Part shown: in pieces, positions 57,768-64,000 of the stretch
Position numbering within the stretch: position 1 is the stretch's first letter
How the letters are laid out: each line of letters opens with the position of its first letter
Source of the DNA: Deinococcus detaillensis
GTDB lineage: Bacteria > Deinococcota > Deinococci > Deinococcales > Deinococcaceae
Length of the DNA: 64,000 bases
Assembly: GCF_007280555.1 (NCBI RefSeq)
Contig: NZ_VKDB01000011.1
Span: forward strand, 41,768-105,767
Reading direction: 5' to 3'
Notes under the pieces: model-generated
The model's input: the letters and a program-made list of their open reading frames with translations, nothing else
Told to the model about the DNA's origin: nothing
Databases searched by the model: none
Position numbers and translations under genes: made by a program

Positions 57768-59120
57768 ATGATAACCGATACCCCCGAGCTCGCGCTGCCG
57801 AGAGGCTGGCGCACTTTCCTTACACTGTGGGCGTCGCAGTCGCTCAGTTTATTGGCCACCAATGTCGCTTGGTTTGCCATCACTATCTATTTCACCACCG
57901 TGGTTTACGCTGCCGACTCGCAGCGCCCGCAGCTCGCGCTGATGGTCGGGGCGCTGGGCCTCCTCACTTCTGGGCCGCAAATCATCTTGGCTCCCCTTGC
58001 CGGTTCTATCACCGACCGCTACAGCCGGCGCAGCATCATGCTGATTTGTGACTCAGTCAGCGCTTTGGTGGCCTTGATGGTCACGCTGGTGGTTTGGAGC
58101 GGTTCGCTGAATGTGCCGCTGCTGCTGCTGGGCGTGCTGCTGGGGCGGGTCGCGGCAGTGTTTCACGAAAGCGCGTTTGAAGCCAGCTACGCCATGCTGC
58201 TGCCCGAAGCGCAACTGGCCCGCGCCAACGGCCTGATGCAGACCAGCTACAGCGCCGGGGCCATTCTCGCGCCCGCGCTGGCGGCGCTGATTATCGCGTT
58301 TCCGCAACATCTCAGCGGCGGCTTGTGGGGACTGGGCAACGGCACCGGACTGGTGATGGTGCTGGACACTCTCAGCTTCGTGGTGGCCGCTCTCGTTCTT
58401 TTCTGGCTCCGCATTCCCAGTCCGCAGGAGCGCCCCGCTCCCGGCGCAAAAACTGATTTCCGGGCGGATTTCAAGCTGGGCTGGCACTACATCAGCCGCC
58501 GCCGCCCGATGCTGCTGCTGGTGCTGCTGGTGGGCGTGACCAACTTCGCTTTGGCAGGTGTCAATCTTTACGAAACCTTGCTGGCCCGCTTTAACCTTGA
58601 CGCCGACTTTGTCCAGCGCGGGCTGAGCTTCGAATCGGGGTACGCCATCATGACCACCGTGACCGGCGTGGGTACGCTGCTCGGCGGCCTGATCATCAGC
58701 AGTTGGGGCGGCCTCAAGCGCAACCGCATTTTTGGTCTGCTGATTCCGCTGCTGGTTCAGTCACTGGCCGTTTTAACGATGGGCTTATCGCGCTCACTGC
58801 CGCTGACCTGCGCGGCGCTGCTGATCTTTGGGCTGTCCTATCCGCTGGGCGGAGCGCACTCGGCGGCCATTTGGATGTCGCAGGTGCCGCGTGAGTTGCA
58901 GGGGCGGGTCTTCAGCGTGCGGCGGGTGGTGGGGCAGTCGTCCATTCCGCTGGGGATGGTCGTGTTTAGCGTTTTGTCGGCCCGCTTCGTGCCGGGGCCG
59001 GTGGTGGCGGTTTTCGGCGTGGTGGCGGTGCTGGCCATCGTGTCTGCGCTGCTCGGCAAGCAGGTGCGGCGCGTGGAAGACAAAACTTACCTCGACGAAT
59101 TGGCGGCGCAGGCCAGCTAA
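57768..59120 (+). CDS. MFS transporter
   Basis: A 450-residue carrier of the major facilitator family with about 12 helices. The loop GSITDRYSRRSIMLICDSVS holds the MFS signature (G-x-x-x-D-R-x-x-R-R), and the second half begins RPMLLLVLLVGVTNFALAG. It resembles the enterobactin-exporter/macrolide-efflux (EntS/MefA) type. ATG 57768 is preferred to the codon seven residues upstream because it starts the usual soluble N-terminus and lies ten bases after TATACT. Confidence 0.88.
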   Translation: MITDTPELALPRGWRTFLTLWASQSLSLLATNVAWFAITIYFTTVVYAADSQRPQLALMVGALGLLTSGPQIILAPLAGSITDRYSRRSIMLICDSVSALVALMVTLVVWSGSLNVPLLLLGVLLGRVAAVFHESAFEASYAMLLPEAQLARANGLMQTSYSAGAILAPALAALIIAFPQHLSGGLWGLGNGTGLVMVLDTLSFVVAALVLFWLRIPSPQERPAPGAKTDFRADFKLGWHYISRRRPMLLLVLLVGVTNFALAGVNLYETLLARFNLDADFVQRGLSFESGYAIMTTVTGVGTLLGGLIISSWGGLKRNRIFGLLIPLLVQSLAVLTMGLSRSLPLTCAALLIFGLSYPLGGAHSAAIWMSQVPRELQGRVFSVRRVVGQSSIPLGMVVFSVLSARFVPGPVVAVFGVVAVLAIVSALLGKQVRRVEDKTYLDELAAQAS

Positions 59121-59195
59121 ACGCTTGACCTGACCGCCGCTGGCCCTTAAACTACCCCTTGCCTGTTTGAGTGCGTGATTGCAGCAACGGGAACC

Positions 59196-59270
59196 GGGCG
59201 GTTAGCTCAGTGGTAGAGCTTTCGCTTTACACGCGACGGGTCGGGGGTTCAAGTCCCTCACCGCCCACCA
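59196..59270 (+). tRNA. tRNA-Val (anticodon TAC)
   Basis: Acceptor GGGCGGT / ACCGCCC, D arm with TTAGCTCAGTGGTAGAGC, anticodon arm TTCGC TTTACAC GCGAC with TAC, T arm GGGGGTTCAAGTCCCTC, discriminator A and an encoded CCA. Confidence 0.96.
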
Positions 59271-59280
59271 CAAGGAAACA

Positions 59281-59301
59281 CCCGCCTAGCGCGGGTTTTT
59301 T
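59281..59301 (+). terminator. Intrinsic terminator after tRNA-Val
   Basis: CCCGC / GCGGG stem with a five-base loop, then six Ts. Confidence 0.85.
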
Positions 59302-59333
59302 CGTTTCTAGCCATTGATGAAAACAAGCTCAAA

Positions 59334-59624
59334 ATGGCCTCTGTGCGTAATACGTGCGTAACCGGAGATTTATCCGAGCATGTCACTCGGGTGCAGCGCT
59401 TGAACACCCTGAAGCTGCAACTCAAGCTCCTTGCCCTCAGAGCTTTGCTGGAGGTGGAGCGCCAAGCCATCGCGCTGGCACAAACCGGCATCAAATTGGT
59501 CGGTCCGGCCAAGAAAGCGCAGGCCAAAGAGCACATCGTCACCAAATACGCCCAGGCCACCGCAGCATTTTCAGCACCTCAGATTCGTTGTAAGAAAGAA
59601 GCAAAGTCCGTCCGTTTACCCTGA
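59334..59624 (+). CDS. Small helical protein of unknown family
   Basis: A 96-residue protein; the middle (RLNTLKLQLKLLALRALLEV, ERQAIALAQTGIKLVGPAKK) is strongly helical and amphipathic, and codon usage there looks coding. No family is recognised, and the first 15 and last 15 residues look unlike the rest. It lies straight after tRNA-Val, where inserted DNA often sits, so it could be a remnant of a mobile element. Its stop is four bases before the next ATG. Confidence 0.4.
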   Translation: MASVRNTCVTGDLSEHVTRVQRLNTLKLQLKLLALRALLEVERQAIALAQTGIKLVGPAKKAQAKEHIVTKYAQATAAFSAPQIRCKKEAKSVRLP

Positions 59625-59627
59625 TGC

Positions 59628-60818
59628 ATGAAACGCCCCCACCGGTTGATTATTCCTGCGGCCCTCAGTCTCCTCGTTGCCCTAAGTGCCGCACAAGCGG
59701 TGAGCGTCAGTATTGCTACGGTCAGTCCACTGACTGGAGACCAGAGCCCCACCGGAATTGACCTCAGGAGAGGCGTCGAACTCGCCGTGAACGCACGTAT
59801 AGCCGAACTGAAAACAGCGGGCATTGACCTCACTCTCATTCCCTTCGACGACCAAGCCTCTGCGACCAGAGGCGAACAGATTGCCAAGACGATTCTCGCC
59901 ACCAAGAGCATCCTCGGTGTGGTCGGTGCCAACAACTCCAGCGTCACCAACGTTCTCGGCGAAGCATTTGCTGCCGAGAAGCTTGCTTTCATATCCCCCA
60001 ACAGCACCAACGACGCGCTCAGTACACACAACTGGTCGAATTTCAATCGGGTCGTTTCTCCCAACGCTGCTCAAGTTGTCGCCGCTGCCAATTATATTGC
60101 CGAAACGCTCCGCTCCACTTCGGTGTATGTGGTGTCAGACAACACTGCCTATGGGAACGGCCTTACCCGAGGACTCATTGAGGGTCTGAAAGCCGCCAAA
60201 ATTCCTGTCGCGGGTTACGTTGGGGTATCGACGCCTGCTCAAATTGCCAGCGTCATCAAAAAGATCAAAGCCAGTGGTACTCCCCTGGTTTATTTCGGCG
60301 GCACGGATGATGTTGGCGGGCAATTCGTCAGAGATCTCAGGGCGGCGGGTGTGACCGCGCAGTTCATGGGTGGTGACGGGCTCGATTCTCCGAGCTTCAT
60401 TCAACGTGCGGGGAGAGGAACTGTGGGCGTGCTTTACACCAGTGTAAACGGCCCGGTGAATACATTCTCGAATTATCTCGATTTCACTGGGAAGTTCCGT
60501 GCTGCTTACAAGACTGAACCGAGCGGCGTGGCTGTGTACGCCTATGATGCGGCAAATGTGATGATATCCGCCCTAAAAAGCAGTATCACCGGCGCGACTT
60601 TACCGAGCCGAGCGGTGGTAAGTGCAGCGGTGCGTAAGATTGATCTGCCCGCCTGCTTTGCAAGCGACAAAGCTGATTGCCTAACCATTACCGGCGCTCT
60701 GGCATTCACTTCTTCTGGAGAGCGCGTGCGTTCGCGGTTGCTGATTATGAAGTACGACGAGATGTACCAGGCCAAGATGATCAAAATCCAGACGGTAAAT
60801 GCCGCTGACTTGAAGTAA
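59628..60818 (+). CDS. Branched-chain amino acid-type substrate-binding protein
   Basis: A 396-residue periplasmic binding protein (LivK/type 1 fold). Signal peptide ...[12 protein letters not shown]; then [89 protein letters not shown]. Ligand: leucine-type amino acid, amide or related compound; it cannot be told. The permease and ATPase genes are not in the window, so the carrier must be encoded elsewhere. Confidence 0.85.
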   Translation: MKRPHRLIIPAALSLLVALSAAQAVSVSIATVSPLTGDQSPTGIDLRRGVELAVNARIAELKTAGIDLTLIPFDDQASATRGEQIAKTILATKSILGVVGANNSSVTNVLGEAFAAEKLAFISPNSTNDALSTHNWSNFNRVVSPNAAQVVAAANYIAETLRSTSVYVVSDNTAYGNGLTRGLIEGLKAAKIPVAGYVGVSTPAQIASVIKKIKASGTPLVYFGGTDDVGGQFVRDLRAAGVTAQFMGGDGLDSPSFIQRAGRGTVGVLYTSVNGPVNTFSNYLDFTGKFRAAYKTEPSGVAVYAYDAANVMISALKSSITGATLPSRAVVSAAVRKIDLPACFASDKADCLTITGALAFTSSGERVRSRLLIMKYDEMYQAKMIKIQTVNAADLK

Positions 60819-60969
60819 TACTCCGGTAGCGCCGCAGCTACGTAGGAAGACAATTCAGACTCGAGACGGTCCTTCCGGGTGATTCCTGCCTGTCTCCTGA
60901 GTCGCGGCTGGTGGCACTGAATCTGAAGCAGAATGCCAAGCAGACCTCCTGAATTAAACAAATACCAAA

Positions 60970-61006
60970 CCCCCGCCCTGACCTAAGCTGGGAGCGGGGG
61001 CTTTTT
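60970..61006 (+). terminator. Intrinsic terminator after the binding-protein gene
   Basis: CCCCCGC / GCGGGGG stem with a 17-base loop, followed by C and five Ts; 150 bases after the stop, and 13 bases before the convergent rhodanese stop. Confidence 0.8.
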
Positions 61007-61018
61007 GGTCGCTTGACC

Positions 61019-61381
61019 TCAGCGCTGTGTGAGTGGAAAGCCCGCCTGTTTCCAGGCGTTGAAGCCGCCTTGTAACTCGCGAACGTTCGAGTAGCCCAGT
61101 TTATTCAGGGTGGCGTGGGCAATAGCGCTCATGCTCCCAGAACGGCAGTACAGGACGATCTGGGCCGCATGATCGCGCGGCAACTGAGCGCTGTCCTTGA
61201 TTGCGTCGAAGGGAATGAAGGCGTCAGTCTCCGGAATTGCCCCCTCAAACGGCACATGCACATTGATCAAGGTAAACGACTTGTGCTTGAGCGCAGTCGC
61301 CAGTTCCTGAGGCGTAAGCAGAGCGGGGGCCGCGCTGGCCGATCCCAGGGCCATAATAAGCAGAATAGGAAGAAGACGCAT
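61019..61381 (-). CDS. Exported rhodanese-domain protein
   Basis: A 120-residue protein: signal peptide MRLLPILLIMALGSASA, then one rhodanese domain with the active C79 in VLYCRSGSMSAIA and the end ELQGGFNAWKQAGFPL. It probably moves sulphane sulphur or works in redox stress outside the cytoplasm. TAAACT lies five bases before ATG: leaderless. It stands alone. Confidence 0.85.
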   Translation of the reverse strand: MRLLPILLIMALGSASAAPALLTPQELATALKHKSFTLINVHVPFEGAIPETDAFIPFDAIKDSAQLPRDHAAQIVLYCRSGSMSAIAHATLNKLGYSNVRELQGGFNAWKQAGFPLTQR

Positions 61382-61441
61382 AAGGCAGTTTAAAACCCGG
61401 CAGTCCAGATGACTGCATGGTGTGTGCCAGAGCGAAAAATT

Positions 61442-61654
61442 TTATATTGACGGCTCAGACAAGTTTGCCTCGACATGGTAGGCCTCTTCTTCACCCTCGG
61501 CGATCCACAGGTTGTCCGGGCTGCGTTCCCAGACCAGCATCTGTTCGGCGTGTGCAGCGTAGGCGGTGATCTCGTAGAAACCGAGGTCTTTCAGGATCTT
61601 GTCGGCGATCGTGTCAATGAGCTGGGCGCGGAGCACAGACCGAGGACAAGACAA
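61442..61654 (-). CDS. Small unknown protein with a decayed paralogue nearby
   Basis: A protein of up to 70 residues with no recognised family. The central part is KILKDLGFYEITAYAAHAEQ, then MLVWERSPDNLWIAEGEEEA. The start is uncertain: the frame opens at TTG 61654, but a GTG six codons on is as likely. A mutated copy lies at 63.4-63.6 kb, which suggests that the family was duplicated here and is real. Confidence 0.5.
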   Translation of the reverse strand: MSCPRSVLRAQLIDTIADKILKDLGFYEITAYAAHAEQMLVWERSPDNLWIAEGEEEAYHVEANLSEPSI

Positions 61655-61711
61655 ACAAAAAGTGCTGACTTGGCTGATGCTGGAGGCGTTTTTGTTGTTT
61701 CAGGTCAGCGC

Positions 61712-63235
61712 TCAGTGCAACTTCGGAGTGAAGTTCTGGAGTGAGCGCCGCCGTTTGACCGTGTACATGCGCTCATCTGCCAAGGCGAGCAATCCCTCTC
61801 CCGTCGCCTCGCTGCTGTAAGCCGTTCCCACGCTGGCTCCCCGAAGCGCCCCCACCTGACGTGCGGCCAGTACCGCCGTGTCTACTGCGTCAAGGAGGGT
61901 TTCCTCGTCTGCGTTACTCAGCACCACGAACTCGTCGCCGCCCAGCCGGTAGACCTCGCCCGCATCGCCTAGGGTCACTTTAAGGGTTTGGGCAAACACC
62001 TGAAGAAGCTTGTCACCCTGGGCGTGCCCCTCCTGGTCATTGAGCGCTTTGAGTCCGTCCAAGTCCAGCCCCGCCAGCAGGAAGGTCGCTGCGCCTGCCT
62101 GTCGCCGGAGCAGGTCTTCTTCATACGCTCGGCGGTTGAGCGACCCGGTGAGCGCGTCATGGCGGGCTTCCTGGCGACTCAGCTCAACTTCGAGCCTCTG
62201 GTTCAGGGTGCCGCGCACACTGCGCCCCGCCGCTTCAAGCAGGGCACGGTCACTGCCGCGCCAGCAGGCCACCAGGTTGGTTCGTAGCCGCACGGCCATC
62301 AAAAGTGAGGTGACACCACTCCGCGTGCCGAGCGGCAACCAGGCGACTTGCTGAACGCCACCTTCCACGCCAGTCGTCAAAGCATCTGGATGACTTGGGT
62401 AGTCATTCAGATAGAGCGGTTGGCCGAGCGTTTTCAAAGACCAGGTGACTGAATTGGGCCAGTCAGGTCGTTGGGCGGGAAGATCAGTGGTTGTCTGGGC
62501 AAGTCGGGGATTGAGGTGCGCGGCCTCTACTCGCAGGCCTTCCTCCTCAAAGATCAGCAAGCCGATGTAGTCGGCGCTGAGTGCTTCGGCTAGCAGGGCG
62601 GATGAACTCAGCGTCATCTCTTCCGGGGTCAGATCCAAGTCCATCAGTGCAGCGATCCCCTCCAGTACCCGGGCGTGATCCAGACCCCGCTGGAGGTCAG
62701 CGTTGCGGTGGGCTTGGGCGTTCAACTCACGGCTCAGCTCCAAGTTGCGTGCACGCAGCTCCAGCTCGCCGACCACCAGCGCCGCCAGGTCTTGTAGGGA
62801 CTGAAGGTCGTCAGCATTCAGTGGGTGGGGCTGATGGTCGGTGACGCAGAGCGTGCCGATGCGGTGGCCTGCCGGGGTGGTCAGGGGAGCGCCCGCGTAC
62901 ATGTGAATGTGCGGCTCGCCCGTGACCATCGGGTTATAGATGAAGCGCGGATCGGTGTGGGCGTTCTCGATCACCATCGGCTCCGATCCTAAGATCGTCC
63001 AGGCGCACACGGAGTCCCGGCGCAGCGCGGTGGTGTCGCCCGGACCGCTGGTGGCCTTGCTCCACTGGCGGTGCTGATCCACGAAGTTGATGAAAGCCAC
63101 TGGGGCGTTGAGCAGGCGGGCGGCCAGCCGGGTGATGCGGTCAAACGCTTCTTCCGGAGGCGTGTCGAGAACCTCGTAGCGGGCCAGATCGAGCAGCCGG
63201 GCATACTCGTCGGGTGGAAGTGGTGCAGCGGTCAT
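61712..63235 (-). CDS. GAF-GGDEF diguanylate cyclase
   Basis: A 507-residue protein. A first GAF domain (about 10-160: [40 protein letters not shown]), a second GAF-like domain (about 190-340), and a GGDEF domain (about 345-500) with [32 protein letters not shown] and the intact [11 protein letters not shown]. It makes cyclic di-GMP; no inhibitory RxxD is obvious. ATG 63235 has TACAGT (63243-63248) seven bases upstream. Together with the two HD-GYP proteins it points to active c-di-GMP signalling. Confidence 0.9.
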   Translation of the reverse strand: MTAAPLPPDEYARLLDLARYEVLDTPPEEAFDRITRLAARLLNAPVAFINFVDQHRQWSKATSGPGDTTALRRDSVCAWTILGSEPMVIENAHTDPRFIYNPMVTGEPHIHMYAGAPLTTPAGHRIGTLCVTDHQPHPLNADDLQSLQDLAALVVGELELRARNLELSRELNAQAHRNADLQRGLDHARVLEGIAALMDLDLTPEEMTLSSSALLAEALSADYIGLLIFEEEGLRVEAAHLNPRLAQTTTDLPAQRPDWPNSVTWSLKTLGQPLYLNDYPSHPDALTTGVEGGVQQVAWLPLGTRSGVTSLLMAVRLRTNLVACWRGSDRALLEAAGRSVRGTLNQRLEVELSRQEARHDALTGSLNRRAYEEDLLRRQAGAATFLLAGLDLDGLKALNDQEGHAQGDKLLQVFAQTLKVTLGDAGEVYRLGGDEFVVLSNADEETLLDAVDTAVLAARQVGALRGASVGTAYSSEATGEGLLALADERMYTVKRRRSLQNFTPKLH

Positions 63236-63395
63236 GAGCTGCACTGTACTCGTTCGTATTCTTCTGAGATCTGACAACTGGATATCTGTGAAGGTGAGGG
63301 GCTTTTATGAGCCGTCCTCAGCGAGGTCAGCTGTAGCGTATCCAATATCTGGCGTGAGCCGCTGCACCTGCTTCGGGTGGGTTTACGCCGATGTG

Positions 63396-63609
63396 CTAAG
63401 CCTCTTCTTCGCTCTCAGCAATCCACAAGTCGTCCGGGCTGCGCTCTCAGATTAGTATCTGTCCGGCGTGCGCGGCGCAGACGGTGAATGGCTGTGTGGT
63501 TTGTGTTTGCCTGAAGACCTCCCCCTGCACTTCTGAAGAAAGTAACGCTGGGCAGCCCGACCTGGCCCATGATCTTGTCCAGCTTGTGGGCACTTCCAAC
63601 GCGGGCCAC
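63396..63609 (-). pseudogene. Decayed copy of the 61.4-kb small gene
   Basis: On the minus strand one frame reads TVCAAHAGQILI, stop, ERSPDDLWIAESEEEA, stop, which matches TAYAAHAEQMLVWERSPDNLWIAEGEEEAY of the small gene at 61.4 kb with TGG and TAC changed to TGA and TAG. Upstream the match continues in another frame (KLDKIMGQVGLPSVT versus DKILKDLGFYEIT), so there is also a frameshift. Confidence 0.6.
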
Positions 63610-63625
63610 TGAGTATCATGATCGG

Positions 63626-63664
63626 GTGCAGCAGGTATTTGAAATCGGCGAAGAGGTGCAGTGA
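63626..63664 (+). CDS. Leaderless 12-codon ORF overlapping the next start
   Basis: TATCAT (63614-63619), six bases, then GTG 63626, coding MQQVFEIGEEVQ and stop. The stop TGA overlaps the next start as GTGA. It looks like a leader ORF that passes ribosomes to the following gene. Confidence 0.45.
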   Translation: MQQVFEIGEEVQ

Positions 63665-63846
63665 AGCCGCCTTTCGCGTGGATGTTGCTGGCGCTGCTCT
63701 TCGTCTTCGTGCTGGCGCTGGCTGCTCTGTCAGTGGAAGCGGCCTTAGACGGGGACAGCGGCACGGCCACGCAAGGGGGCAGCGCGGTGCTTGTCCTGTT
63801 GGGTTTATCCTGGACGGTCTTCCAGACGATGAGACGGCGGAGGTGA
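63661..63846 (+). CDS. Small two-helix membrane protein
   Basis: A 61-residue protein: helix 1 (WMLLALLFVFVLALAALSV), a short polar loop, helix 2 (GGSAVLVLLGLSWTVFQTM) and a basic end RRRR, a shape like small membrane peptides, including some toxin or holin types, but no family is recognised. The GTG overlaps the stop of a 12-codon leaderless ORF, and GAAGAGGTG precedes it. Confidence 0.5.
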   Translation: MKPPFAWMLLALLFVFVLALAALSVEAALDGDSGTATQGGSAVLVLLGLSWTVFQTMRRRR

Positions 63847-63989
63847 GCGTTGAGCAGCTTGACCCCATGACCGGCAGCGCTTCTCACTGCTCTGAAAGAC
63901 CCGTGGAATGAACCCCCTAGAGAGGACCAACGGCCAAGCCACTTCGCCCCGACCAGCCGTTAGGCTGATCACAGCGCGAAGGAGCATTC

Positions 63990-64000
63990 ATGCCAGGACG
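63990..64000 (+). CDS. Start of a gene cut by the window end
   Basis: ATG 63990 has GAAGGAG (63978-63984) five bases upstream; only the first residues are visible. Nothing can be said of the product. Confidence 0.45.

Noticed and set aside
59340..59362. Direct repeat GTGCGTAA twice, taken as an attachment or DnaA site
   Set aside because: It lies within an ORF, does not match the tRNA-Val 3' end and is too short to stand out.

Overview
The window is a stretch of chromosome from a Deinococcus-type bacterium. The evidence is the high GC content and codon bias, lysine synthesis by the aminoadipate/LysW route (lysU, a LysW-like zinc protein, lysW, lysX), a eukaryote-like IleRS2, a short HisG paired with HisZ, and many genes whose start codon lies 5-8 bases after a -10 box of the form TANNNT. 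That last pattern is the leaderless-mRNA layout known from Deinococcus. No CRISPR array, insertion sequence or rRNA was seen.

Layout. 0-9.5 kb: the end of an APP1-type gene, a class V aminotransferase, DinB-like, DUF4180, esterase, EndoV-like and Lrp/AsnC genes, a MazG/NUDIX pair, a YqhA-family membrane protein and the lysine genes. 9.4-14.3 kb: an operon read leftward, starting with an isoleucine T-box leader and followed by a small cupin, ileS, aroE and a membrane protein. 14.3-20.2 kb: ppc, a YmdB-type phosphodiesterase, a PAS-HD-GYP protein and an FtsX-type permease. 20.2-23.1 kb: two tandem 3D-domain cell-wall proteins and a gene-poor stretch with short repeats. 23.1-29.3 kb: a MerA/Lpd-like flavoprotein, the division cluster mraZ-rsmH-ftsL-ftsI with MraZ boxes, and two membrane proteins. 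29.6-36.7 kb: a GAF-HD-GYP protein, a methyltransferase, a beta-lactamase-like protein, a lone two-domain ABC permease, a TPR protein, a (p)ppGpp-hydrolase-like protein and tRNA-Lys. 36.8-45.5 kb: ffh, ferredoxin, argF with an ArgR operator, PATAN, OYE, minC and S1 genes. 45.6-50.7 kb: a NarL-type regulator and a 1003-residue GAF/PAS histidine kinase with kptA between them. 50.7-59.3 kb: hisG-hisZ, a lipoprotein, endonuclease III, a second PATAN protein, guaA, a stress protein, an MFS carrier and tRNA-Val. 59.3-64 kb, beyond tRNA-Val: a looser, more decayed region with a substrate-binding protein, a rhodanese, a GAF-GGDEF protein, a small gene with a decayed copy nearby, and a two-helix membrane protein.

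The most striking observations are these. A complete attenuation-type T-box with an ATC (Ile) specifier controls an ileS whose HIGH motif reads G-I-H-H. The LysW carrier has lost all zinc cysteines, and a separate cysteine-rich protein sits next to it in the operon. Two very short leaderless ORFs have stop codons that overlap the start of the next gene. The NUDIX gene carries an in-frame TGA, and the YqhA-family gene carries a frameshift at a run of six Gs. All calls come from reading the sequence; no database search was possible.
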